Both the position numbers and the translations under genes were made by a program. Of a stretch of 10,985 nt of DNA, positions 1-5,586 are shown piece after piece. Positions within the stretch are counted from its first letter, which is position 1, and each line of letters starts with the position of its first letter. The stretch covers positions 1-10,985 of the forward strand of contig DATBFY010000236.1 in assembly GCA_036558265.1 (NCBI GenBank), read 5' to 3'. Under the pieces are notes generated by a model that was given only the letters and a program-made list of their open reading frames with translations, had not been told where the DNA came from and did not search any database. The stretch is from RYN-433 sp036558265 (GTDB lineage: Bacteria; Planctomycetota; Phycisphaerae; Tepidisphaerales; Tepidisphaeraceae).

Positions 1-665
1 TAGAGGCCCGAGTGCAGGTCGTGATCGGGGCCGGTGAGGGTGACCTCGGTGTAAACCAGGCCGCGCAGGCCGTAGGTGATGGCGGGTAAGCCGCGGGCGA
101 ACTGGTTGGTGTCGGAGACGACGGCGACGTCGGCTTTGAGGTCTTCCTTGTGGTCGCGGAGGAATTGTTCGAGGTGGAGGCTGCCGATCTCTTCTTCACC
201 TTCGATGAGGGCGATCAGGTTCACGGGGAGATTGCCCGCCTGCTGCTTCCACGCGCGGAGGGCTTCGACGTGGCACCAGACCTGGCCTTTGTCGTCTACC
301 GCGCCACGGGCGTAGACGGCGGGGTGGCCGGTCTCGTCGTTGTGGACGGTGGGATCGAAGGGGGGCGATTTCCACTGGTCGAGGGGTTCGGGGGGTTGGA
401 CGTCGTAGTGGCCGTAGAGGAGGACGGTGGGGCGGTGGGGTTGGTGAGTGTTCCTGGCGATGAGGATGGGGTGGCCGGGGGTTGGGTGGATCTGGGGTGC
501 GAAACCGCAAGCGGAGAGTTCGCGGGCGAGGAAGTCGGCGGCGCGTTGCATGTCGGGGGTGTGCTCGGGTTTTGTCGAGACGCTGGGGATGCGGAGGAAG
601 GATTTCAGGCGTTCGAGGGATTGTTGTCGATTGGCGTCGATGGTGGCCAGGACGTCGGGGAGCAT
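1..665 (-). CDS. M20-family metallopeptidase (dipeptidase-like), partial at left edge
   Basis: This is the N-terminal 221 codons of an M20 zinc peptidase; the C-terminus lies beyond the window. M20 enzymes hydrolyse dipeptides or acylated amino acids with a di-zinc centre. Visible landmarks are LLYGHYDVQPP (metal His86, Asp88), ARGAVDDKGQ (bridging Asp124), GEEEIGS (catalytic and metal Glu157/158), VSDT (metal Asp185) and DLHSGL (His218 of the lid/dimerisation domain), where the window cuts it. The order and spacing match the CNDP/DapE-like dipeptidase branch. It has no signal peptide, so it is probably cytoplasmic. The start is the ATG 42 nt after the stop of the upstream thioesterase, with which it may be co-transcribed. 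No clear Shine-Dalgarno precedes it. The family call is firm; the substrate is unknown. Confidence 0.93.
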   Translation of the reverse strand, partial: MLPDVLATIDANRQQSLERLKSFLRIPSVSTKPEHTPDMQRAADFLARELSACGFAPQIHPTPGHPILIARNTHQPHRPTVLLYGHYDVQPPEPLDQWKSPPFDPTVHNDETGHPAVYARGAVDDKGQVWCHVEALRAWKQQAGNLPVNLIALIEGEEEIGSLHLEQFLRDHKEDLKADVAVVSDTNQFARGLPAITYGLRGLVYTEVTLTGPDHDLHSGL

Positions 666-707
666 GGGATCGTTTTACGGCGGTGGGGGTCCCGCGACAA
701 GTGGCGA

Positions 708-1202
708 TCAGGGGGCGCGGAGCGCGGCGGCGGATTGAGTGGTGGCGGGGTCGGGGACGAAGGTGGCGATGAAGGCGCGGTGGCGGTCTTCGGATAGCGG
801 GATGTACTTGCCGGTGGCGGTGGCGATCAGGGTGTCGTCGCTTGCGCGGCGGACCTGGGCGGTGGTGGCGATCAGTTTCGAGCGGGCGAGCTCGACAGTG
901 GCGGTGACGAGCAGTTCCTGGCCGGCGCTGGCGGATTCGCGGAAGCGGACGGTCAGCTCGCCAGCGAGGCAAAAGCGTTTGGCGTGCCAGGTGGCGGCCC
1001 AGACCATGGCCTCGTCGAGGACGGTGGCGATCAGGCCGCCGTGGATGATGCCTTCGAAGCCGACGTGGGCGGTCGTGGGGATGAGGCGGGTGGTGACGAC
1101 GCCGGTGGCTTCATCGACGTGGAGGGCGAGTTGGAGGCCGCGGGGGTTGGAGCGGCCGCAGACGAGGCAGTTGGGGGTATGGGGCAATTCGAGAAGGGGC
1201 AT
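708..1202 (-). CDS. PaaI-like hotdog-fold acyl-CoA thioesterase
   Basis: A 164-residue single-domain hotdog protein, expected to hydrolyse acyl-CoA thioesters. The N-terminus carries NCLVCGRSNPRGLQL, the Cys-x2-Cys/NPxGL signature of many PaaI-like thioesterases. The active-site helix is HGGLIATVLDEAM (His54, Asp63/Glu64). The strand motif LTVRFRESASAGQEL and the later ATATGKYIPL fit the family. I chose the ATG at 1202; a TTG at 1223 would add seven residues but would start inside the heptamer repeat. Neither start has a convincing ribosome binding site. The gene lies just upstream of the M20 peptidase on the same strand. The acyl substrate cannot be told, and no link between the two functions is evident. 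Confidence 0.9.
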   Translation of the reverse strand: MPLLELPHTPNCLVCGRSNPRGLQLALHVDEATGVVTTRLIPTTAHVGFEGIIHGGLIATVLDEAMVWAATWHAKRFCLAGELTVRFRESASAGQELLVTATVELARSKLIATTAQVRRASDDTLIATATGKYIPLSEDRHRAFIATFVPDPATTQSAAALRAP

Positions 1203-1211
1203 GGGGGCTAT

Positions 1212-1239
1212 GTCAAACGTCAAATGTCAAAAGTCAAAT
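1212..1239. repeat. Four tandem 7-bp units (GTCAAAN) in a divergent intergenic gap
   Basis: Units GTCAAAC, GTCAAAT, GTCAAAA and GTCAAAT start at 1212, 1219, 1226 and 1233, exactly 7 bp apart. Only the seventh base varies. On the other strand this reads as TTTGAC repeated. The block occupies about half of the 60-bp gap between the divergent thioesterase and corA starts. It could be a heptanucleotide satellite-type repeat or an array of binding sites; each minus-strand unit also contains the TTGAC core of a -35 box. The repeat itself is certain, its role is not. Confidence 0.85.
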
Positions 1240-1262
1240 GTGGTGCGGGTAAGATCGGCGTC

Positions 1263-2258
1263 ATGCTCAGAGTGTTCATTAAGCGGGCGGATGGGTCGGT
1301 CTCGACCGATTCGTCCACGGCGGCGCTGACCGAGGCGGTGAAGGATTGTCACAGCGTCTTCTGGCTGGACATGGCCAAGCCGACGGATGAGGAGTATGCG
1401 CTGCTGGACGAGGTGTTCGGCTTTCATCCGCTGGCGATTGAGGATTCGATCAACTACTCGCAGCGACCGAAGATCGAGAGCTACCAGCACCTGGGGGACG
1501 TCTGCCAGCAGGGGTACTTTTACATGGTGTTTCACGGGCCGGACCTGGAGACGTTCAAAGAGCACCTGAGGACCAAGGAGATCGACATCTTCATGTCGGA
1601 GCGGTACCTGGTGACGATCCACGAGGACGACTTCAAGACGATCGAAGAGATCATGCAGCGGGCGAGCGTGGACGCGCGGGTGGTACTCGACCCGGGCATC
1701 GACATGCTGCTGCACAACCTGATCGACCATATCACCGACGCCTACATGCCGATCCTGGACTACCTGGGGGATCAACTGGACGACCTGGAGGACCGGGCGC
1801 TGCACGATCCGAGGCCGGCGGTGCTGACCGAGATCTCGGCGCGGAAGCGCGACCTGTTGGACCTGCGGCGAATCGTGGGGCCGCAGCGCGAAGTGCTGGC
1901 GATCCTGACGCGGGGTGAGGTGCCGTTCATCCGGATGGAGGCGCGGGCGTATTTCCGGGACGTTCAGGATCACCTGGTGCGGACGGTGGAGACGGTGGAG
2001 CTGTACCGCGACCTGGTGCTGGGGGCGCGGGACATCTATCTGTCGAGCATTTCCAACAACCTGAACCAGATCATGAAGACGCTGACGATCATCAGCGTGA
2101 TCGCGCTGCCGATGACGGTGGTAACGAGTTTTTACGGGATGAACTTCGAGGATCTGCCGGGGATCCACACGTGGTGGGGGTTTCTCATTGCAATGGGGTT
2201 CATCCTGGGACTGGAGGTGTTCCTGATCTGGTTTTTCCTGAAGAAGAAGTGGATATGA
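1263..2258 (+). CDS. corA: CorA-type divalent cation (Mg/Co) channel
   Basis: A 331-residue inner-membrane protein of the CorA/MIT family, which form pentameric channels for Mg2+ and sometimes Co2+ or Ni2+. It has a long soluble N-terminal domain (about residues 1-270) ending in the helical stalk, then two C-terminal membrane segments (about 273-291 and 304-326) joined by the signature YGMN at 291-294. A lysine-rich end (LKKKWI) faces the cytoplasm. The length is normal for the family (about 310-370). The ATG at 1263 gives the usual short N-terminus (MLRVFIKRADG). The open frame extends further upstream, but that part lies antisense within the thioesterase gene and reads like non-coding sequence. 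It appears to be a single-gene unit ending at a convergent inverted repeat. Confidence 0.96.
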   Translation: MLRVFIKRADGSVSTDSSTAALTEAVKDCHSVFWLDMAKPTDEEYALLDEVFGFHPLAIEDSINYSQRPKIESYQHLGDVCQQGYFYMVFHGPDLETFKEHLRTKEIDIFMSERYLVTIHEDDFKTIEEIMQRASVDARVVLDPGIDMLLHNLIDHITDAYMPILDYLGDQLDDLEDRALHDPRPAVLTEISARKRDLLDLRRIVGPQREVLAILTRGEVPFIRMEARAYFRDVQDHLVRTVETVELYRDLVLGARDIYLSSISNNLNQIMKTLTIISVIALPMTVVTSFYGMNFEDLPGIHTWWGFLIAMGFILGLEVFLIWFFLKKKWI

Positions 2259-2278
2259 ATGGCAGCGCTTGGTCCTCC

Positions 2279-2368
2279 TGAGGGAGTTTCAAACGACCAA
2301 AGGATCTTGCGCCGAACGAGCGATCACTTCCCCTCGCGGCAAGATCCTTCGTCGGTAGAACCTCCTCA
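2279..2368. repeat. Long imperfect inverted repeat, likely bidirectional terminator or dispersed palindromic element
   Basis: A perfect 11-bp arm AAGGATCTTGC (2300-2310) pairs with GCAAGATCCTT (2339-2349). The similarity extends outward: reading out from the centre, both sides share GTCG, GAA, CTCC and TCA in the same order, giving arms of about 30 nt (2279-2310 and 2339-2368) with a few mismatches and indels. The 28-nt spacer can also fold, with CGAG at 2317-2320 pairing to CTCG at 2333-2336. It fills most of the 134-nt gap between the convergent corA and moeB-like genes, so a two-way transcription terminator is the natural reading, although no clear T-tract follows. The outward text resembles a recurrent intergenic palindrome type (AAGATCCTT...TCA..ATGAC) that I recall from many bacterial genomes. 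Confidence 0.6.
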
Positions 2369-2392
2369 TTATCAAGATGACGGCGACCTCGG

Positions 2393-3436
2393 TTACGAGC
2401 CAATGAACCGGGCGTGGAGGGACTTGGCGCGGGCGGGGTCGTTGACGCCGTGGATAAGAGAGCGGCCGTCAGGGAAGACGGTCAGGCGGACGCCGGCGGG
2501 GTCGCGCAGCGTGCAGCGCACCACGTGCGATGTCCGCGTCACCTCGCCGGTGGGGGCGAGCTTATTTGCGAGAGTTTCGAGGTTCATTTCGGATGTGCGT
2601 GCGGGGCGGACCTGGACGGCGTTGCGGCCGCAGAGGGTGGCGGCGGTGTCGCCGGCGGTAATCGCGTCGAGGTATTCGAAGCGGCGCTGACTGCAGCAGG
2701 GACAGTCGGAGCGCTTGGCGCCCGCGAGCGGCGTTGCGTGCAGGCGCGGTTGCCAGAAGTCGAAGCGGAGCAGCGCCGGGGCGGGGGGTTGAGCGGTGAG
2801 GATCTTGATTGCTTCAATGGTCTGAAACGCACCCACGATCGTCGCAGCCATACCCAGCACGCCGGCGGTGTCGCAGGTGGGCAGTTCGTGCGCGCCGGGT
2901 GGCGTGGGGAAGATGCAGCGGAGGCAGGGCGTGGCGGGCGGGACGATGGTCATGACCCGTCCGTCGGTTCCGACGGCGGCACCGTAGATCCACGGGAGGG
3001 CGTGTTTCACCGATACGTCGTTGATGAGATAGCGGGTCTGGACATTATCGGTGCCGTCGAGGATCAGGTTGACGCCGGAGGAGATGAGGCCTTCGATGTT
3101 GCCGGCGTGGACATCGGAGACGAGCGGCGTGACTTGGACGGTCGAGTTGATCGCGCGCAGGCGGTTGGCGGCGGCGATGGCTTTGGGCAGGCCATCGGCG
3201 GCGTCGCGCTCGTCGAAGAGCGTCTGGCGCTGGAGGTTGGTCAGCTCGACGATGTCGCGGTCGGCGAGGGTCAGGTGGCCGACGCCGGCGCGGACGAGTT
3301 GGTCGGCGATCGTGGTGCCCAAGGCGCCGCAGCCGATCAGGAGGACGCGCGAGGCAGCGAGGCGCTGCTGGCCGGTGGGACCGACCTGGGGCAGCAGGGT
3401 CTGGCGGTGGTATCGTTGAAGGTCGATGTCGCTCAC
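2393..3436 (-). CDS. MoeB/ThiF-type E1-like adenylyltransferase with extra C-terminal domain
   Basis: A 347-residue E1-like enzyme that adenylates the C-terminal glycine of a ubiquitin-like sulfur carrier (MoaD, ThiS or similar) for molybdopterin, thiamine or thio-cofactor synthesis. Residues are numbered from the GTG start. Motifs in order: ATP-loop GCGALGT (36-42), arginine finger NLQRQ (67-71), DGTDN (127-131), zinc cysteines CLRC (171-174) and CPCC (245-248), and Cys188 in PTCDTAGVLG, at the position of the MoeB cysteine. Residues about 269-347 form an additional domain (CGRNAVQV...LTVFPDGRSLI) in the place where some homologues carry a rhodanese; it has no rhodanese active-site loop. I chose GTG at 3436 because GGAG lies 11 nt upstream and the longer frame would run into the divergent gene at 3516. 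No carrier or cofactor gene is nearby, so the MoeB versus ThiF assignment stays open. Confidence 0.9.
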   Translation of the reverse strand: MSDIDLQRYHRQTLLPQVGPTGQQRLAASRVLLIGCGALGTTIADQLVRAGVGHLTLADRDIVELTNLQRQTLFDERDAADGLPKAIAAANRLRAINSTVQVTPLVSDVHAGNIEGLISSGVNLILDGTDNVQTRYLINDVSVKHALPWIYGAAVGTDGRVMTIVPPATPCLRCIFPTPPGAHELPTCDTAGVLGMAATIVGAFQTIEAIKILTAQPPAPALLRFDFWQPRLHATPLAGAKRSDCPCCSQRRFEYLDAITAGDTAATLCGRNAVQVRPARTSEMNLETLANKLAPTGEVTRTSHVVRCTLRDPAGVRLTVFPDGRSLIHGVNDPARAKSLHARFIGS

Positions 3437-3447
3437 CGTGGCGTATT

Positions 3448-3451
3448 CTCC
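3448..3451 (-). promoter_or_regulatory. Ribosome binding site supporting the GTG start at 3436
   Basis: GGAG on the minus strand lies 11 nt before the GTG at 3436. No similar site precedes the longer in-frame ATG near 3529, so this favours the shorter protein. Confidence 0.5.
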
Positions 3452-3454
3452 GCG

Positions 3455-3483
3455 TTGGACTGGCGGGCGCCTGTGATTATAGT
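3455..3483 (+). promoter_or_regulatory. Sigma70-like promoter for the YlbF-EVE-PH genes
   Basis: TTGGAC (3455-3460) and TATAGT (3478-3483) are separated by 17 nt. Each matches five of the six consensus bases. A transcript would start about 25 nt before the ATG at 3516, and AAGGA in the leader serves as ribosome binding site. It lies in the 79-bp divergent gap, partly over the ribosome-binding region upstream of the minus-strand MoeB-like gene. This is a sequence-only prediction. Confidence 0.55.
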
Positions 3484-3515
3484 GACCGGACCACGTAGCA
3501 AGGAACGAGTGGCCC

Positions 3516-3923
3516 ATGGCGACAGACACGCAATCGATTCTCGATTCGGCGGAAAAGATCGGGCAGATGGTGAAGGAGCACCCGGCCTTCGAGCGTTACC
3601 GGTCGGCCGCCAAGGCCGTCGGCGAGGACCCGGAGGCGGGGCGGCTGGTGAGCGATTTCAACCGCCAGCTCGAGACGCTCCTGCGACAGGAGCAGTCGGG
3701 GATGCCCGTGACGGATGCCCAGCACCAGCAGCTCGAAGCGCTGCAGCAGCGGATCGCATCGCACATCAAGATGAAGGCGCTGCACCTGGCACAGACCGAT
3801 TTTTACGACCTGATGCGCAAGATCACGCAGACGATCCAGAAGCCGCTCGCGGACGTGCCGGCGGGCGCCGGTGCGGCGGGTCCGGGCGCCGGCGCGGCGG
3901 CGCGAGCTGGACGGGGCATGTGA
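3516..3923 (+). CDS. YlbF/YmcA-family (DUF964) protein
   Basis: A 135-residue, mainly helical, charged protein resembling the YlbF/YmcA family. The pattern includes ILDSAEKIGQMVKEHPAFERY near the start, the 'F.R.L..L...Q..G..v' segment around residues 48-65, and a second long helix through residue 110. In Bacillus subtilis, YlbF, YmcA and YaaT form a complex that influences RNase Y, competence, sporulation and biofilm formation. The role in Gram-negative relatives is not established. Residues 115-135 are an Ala/Gly/Pro tail with a 7-residue internal repeat, probably disordered. It is the first gene of a tight set, 20 nt before the EVE gene, behind a good promoter. AAGGA precedes the ATG. Confidence 0.82.
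   Translation: MATDTQSILDSAEKIGQMVKEHPAFERYRSAAKAVGEDPEAGRLVSDFNRQLETLLRQEQSGMPVTDAQHQQLEALQQRIASHIKMKALHLAQTDFYDLMRKITQTIQKPLADVPAGAGAAGPGAGAAARAGRGM
3863..3900 (+). repeat. 21-bp-spaced direct repeat encoding the Ala/Gly tail of the YlbF-like protein
   Basis: Two 17-nt copies, GGGCGCCGGTGCGGCGG (3863) and GGGCGCCGGCGCGGCGG (3884), differ by one base and start exactly 21 nt apart, so the reading frame is kept. They encode related AGAGAA/GAGAAA stretches. This looks like an in-frame duplication in a low-complexity tail. Confidence 0.7.
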
Positions 3924-3943
3924 TCGCGCGGGAGGACCGTCCG

Positions 3944-4357
3944 ATGGCGCGTTGGCTGCTCAAGACCGAGCCGGATTGTTATAGCTGGGATCACCTGGTC
4001 AAGGACAAGCGGACCGCGTGGGACGGCGTGAGCAACGCCCTGGCGCTCAAGCACATCCGCACCATGAAGAAGGGCGACGTCGCCCTGATCTATCACACGG
4101 GCGACGAGAAATCGGCGGTCGGCATGGCGGACGTGGTCTCGGACCCCTACCCTGATCCGAAGGAGCAGGACGACAAGCTCGTCGTCGTGGACGTCAAGCC
4201 GAAGAAGAAGCTAGCCCAGCCCGTGTCGCTCGCCGAGATCAAGGCCGACCCGGCGTTTGAGGGGTGGGAGTTGTTGCGCATCGGCCGGTTGAGCGTGGTG
4301 CCGGTGCCGGACCGGATGTGGAAGCGGATCGAGGAACTTGCCGAATCGAAGGACTGA
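3944..4357 (+). CDS. EVE-domain protein (thymocyte nuclear protein 1-like)
   Basis: A 137-residue protein consisting of a single EVE domain, a PUA/YTH-like fold that in characterised members binds modified bases in DNA or RNA. The family hallmarks are all present: WLLKTEPDCYSWD at the N-terminus, WDGVSNALALKHIRTMKKGD (26-45), the YHTG segment (50-53), VGMADVV (59-65), VVVDVKPKKKL and LLRIGRLSVVPV (110-121). The length matches stand-alone family members. Start: ATG at 3944 with GGAGG (3931-3935) 8 nt upstream. It sits between the YlbF-like and bPH2 genes with gaps of 20 and 21 nt, so co-transcription is very likely. No restriction or methyltransferase gene is nearby that would suggest a defence role. 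The ligand is unknown. Confidence 0.95.
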   Translation: MARWLLKTEPDCYSWDHLVKDKRTAWDGVSNALALKHIRTMKKGDVALIYHTGDEKSAVGMADVVSDPYPDPKEQDDKLVVVDVKPKKKLAQPVSLAEIKADPAFEGWELLRIGRLSVVPVPDRMWKRIEELAESKD

Positions 4358-4378
4358 CCCGAACCGGAGGAAGACGTC

Positions 4379-4990
4379 ATGAGCCAAACCCCCCCGACCC
4401 CACCCGGCGCGGCTGCCGCCGGCTCACCGGCGGAAGAGCTCCCGCACCGCGAGACCGGCGACCGCGAGGAGATCTATTACGAAGGCTCGCCGATGATCCG
4501 CGGCAACATTGCCAAGATCTTCCTGTGGGCGCTGGTGGGCATCGTGCTGATCGCGGCGCCGATCATTTACGCCGCGGTTCAGCATGAGCATCACTGGCCG
4601 ATCTGGTGGGTGACGCTCGCGTGCATCGTGGCGGGGCTGTTCTGTCTGCTGATCCCGGTCCTGATCGTCAAGTCGCTGCGCTACCGCATCAGCAACTATC
4701 GGATCGACTTCGAGCGGGGCATCTTCGGAAAGCGGATCGACACGCTTGAGTTGTGGCACGTGGAGGACATCCAGTTCCAGCAGTCGTTCCTGGACCGGAT
4801 CCTGGGCGTGGGGAATCTCACCGTGCTGACGCACGACGACACGACGCCGAGGCTGACAATGATCGGCCTGCCCAATCCCCGGCCACTGTTCGAGACGCTC
4901 AAGCAGCGCGTGATCGCCGTGAAACGACAGCGCGGGGTGGTAAAGATGGACATGGGCGGCGGCGGCCACGGAGACATCACCAACACGTAG
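4379..4990 (+). CDS. bPH2-domain (YdbS/DUF304-like) membrane protein
   Basis: A 203-residue integral membrane protein. A polar, Pro/Ala-rich N-terminus (1-40) is followed by two membrane segments (about 46-67 and 73-97), then a bacterial PH-like domain (about 99-180). The domain starts with the typical YRISNYRIDFERGIFGKR pattern and continues with LELWHVEDIQ, LGVGNLTVLTHD and the closing helix PRPLFETLKQRV. Such proteins are common and mostly uncharacterised; the PH-like domain is thought to act in membrane-associated assembly. A short Gly-rich tail (GGGGHGD) ends the protein. GGAGG at 4366-4370, 8 nt before the ATG, gives a strong start. It is probably the last gene of the YlbF-EVE-bPH2 unit. 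Confidence 0.88.
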   Translation: MSQTPPTPPGAAAAGSPAEELPHRETGDREEIYYEGSPMIRGNIAKIFLWALVGIVLIAAPIIYAAVQHEHHWPIWWVTLACIVAGLFCLLIPVLIVKSLRYRISNYRIDFERGIFGKRIDTLELWHVEDIQFQQSFLDRILGVGNLTVLTHDDTTPRLTMIGLPNPRPLFETLKQRVIAVKRQRGVVKMDMGGGGHGDITNT

Positions 4991-5031
4991 GCCGACTTTC
5001 ACCCTTTTCAGATTCGCGCCAGAGGGACTAT

Positions 5032-5061
5032 CGTGGGAGCAGTCCACAAGAAGACCCCACG
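5032..5061 (+). promoter_or_regulatory. Leader hairpin abutting the start codon of the 143-residue protein gene
   Basis: CGTGGG (5032-5037) is a perfect complement of CCCACG (5056-5061), which directly touches the ATG at 5062. The 18-nt loop contains AAGAAG (5048-5053), the only ribosome-binding-like stretch at the right distance. This may modulate translation, but a 6-bp stem in GC-rich DNA can arise by chance. Confidence 0.3.
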
Positions 5062-5493
5062 ATGGCCCAGCCGAACCACTTCCCGAACCGCCCAGCGACG
5101 CCTGGCCACGCGCCCGATCCGGCGACCAATTACGAGCGCGCCCGCCCGGAGAAGGAAGCGGGGATGGGACGCCTCGACAGCCCGATCGGCGAGTCCACCC
5201 CCACCGACCGGCCCGATGACGACGAGCAGGCGATCGACAACACCCAGCCAGGGGACCGGCAGCTCAACGCCCATGACGACCCCGGCGGCACCGGTGGCGG
5301 CGGGCAGCCGCTGAACCAGATCAACCTGTCCAAAGGGGCGCCGAAGCAACCGGATCACTCAATGCTGGACGAGGAGCCACTGGGCTGGGACCAGGCGCCG
5401 ACGGACATACATGATCCCGAGCGCCAGCGGCAGCCGCGGACCGGGGGGAAAGGCGGCACACCTGATCCGCGGGATCGGAATACGCGGGATTAG
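5062..5493 (+). CDS. Hypothetical polar, probably disordered 143-residue protein
   Basis: I do not recognise this protein. It is 143 residues, with no cysteine, one tryptophan (W109), no signal peptide and no membrane segment. It is very rich in Asp, Pro, Gly, Gln, Asn and Arg, so it is probably disordered. Features include an acidic patch (PDDDEQAIDN, 51-60), a Gly cluster (GGTGGGG, 75-81), LNQINLSKG (84-92), and a C-terminal DEEPLGWDQAP (103-113) followed by GGKGGTPDPRDRN. Strong G/C bias at third codon positions supports real coding. The start is ATG 5062 with a weak AAGAAG 8 nt upstream. It stands 71 nt after the bPH2 gene and 93 nt before the glycan operon. The composition recalls small hydrophilic stress proteins, but that is only an impression. 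Confidence 0.65.
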   Translation: MAQPNHFPNRPATPGHAPDPATNYERARPEKEAGMGRLDSPIGESTPTDRPDDDEQAIDNTQPGDRQLNAHDDPGGTGGGGQPLNQINLSKGAPKQPDHSMLDEEPLGWDQAPTDIHDPERQRQPRTGGKGGTPDPRDRNTRD

Positions 5494-5586
5494 AGCCAGT
5501 GCCATCCCGAAGGCGCTGCAGCGCTCGGATCACGTGTCCGATAAATCCCTCACGCCTCGAACGGCGGCGGGCCGATATCCCTCCAC

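Noticed and set aside
196..972. Long minus-strand open frame of 258 codons rich in Arg and Pro
   Set aside because: It overlaps the M20 peptidase and the thioesterase in another frame. The Arg/Pro/His-rich composition is typical of a shadow frame in GC-rich DNA.
701..1034. The 11-mer GTGGCGATCAG occurs four times (701, 820, 865, 1024)
   Set aside because: Three copies encode Leu-Ile-Ala-Thr in the thioesterase with the preferred codons, which explains them. The fourth, spanning the stop codon, is likely coincidence.
984..1262. Upstream extension of the corA frame
   Set aside because: The extension lies antisense within the thioesterase gene and encodes Gly/Asp-rich text unlike CorA. The ATG at 1263 gives the expected N-terminus.
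1226..1262. Possible promoter for corA using TAAGAT at 1250-1255
   Set aside because: No acceptable -35 box lies 16-18 nt upstream, and the transcript would start at the initiation codon.
2414..3943. Long plus-strand open frame running antisense to the MoeB-like gene and into the EVE frame
   Set aside because: Only its end, from the ATG at 3944, is the real EVE gene. The upstream part is Gly/Ala/Asp-rich shadow sequence opposite a well-supported gene and overlapping the YlbF-like gene.
4991..5031. Weak promoter-like pair TTTTCA and TATCGT upstream of the 143-residue protein gene
   Set aside because: Each box matches only four of six bases with an 18-nt spacer, which is near chance level.
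5513..5524. Palindrome GCGCTGCAGCGC in the gap before the HldE-like gene
   Set aside because: It has no loop, no T-tract and poor extension of the arms. Short GC palindromes are expected in this composition, so I do not call a terminator or operator.
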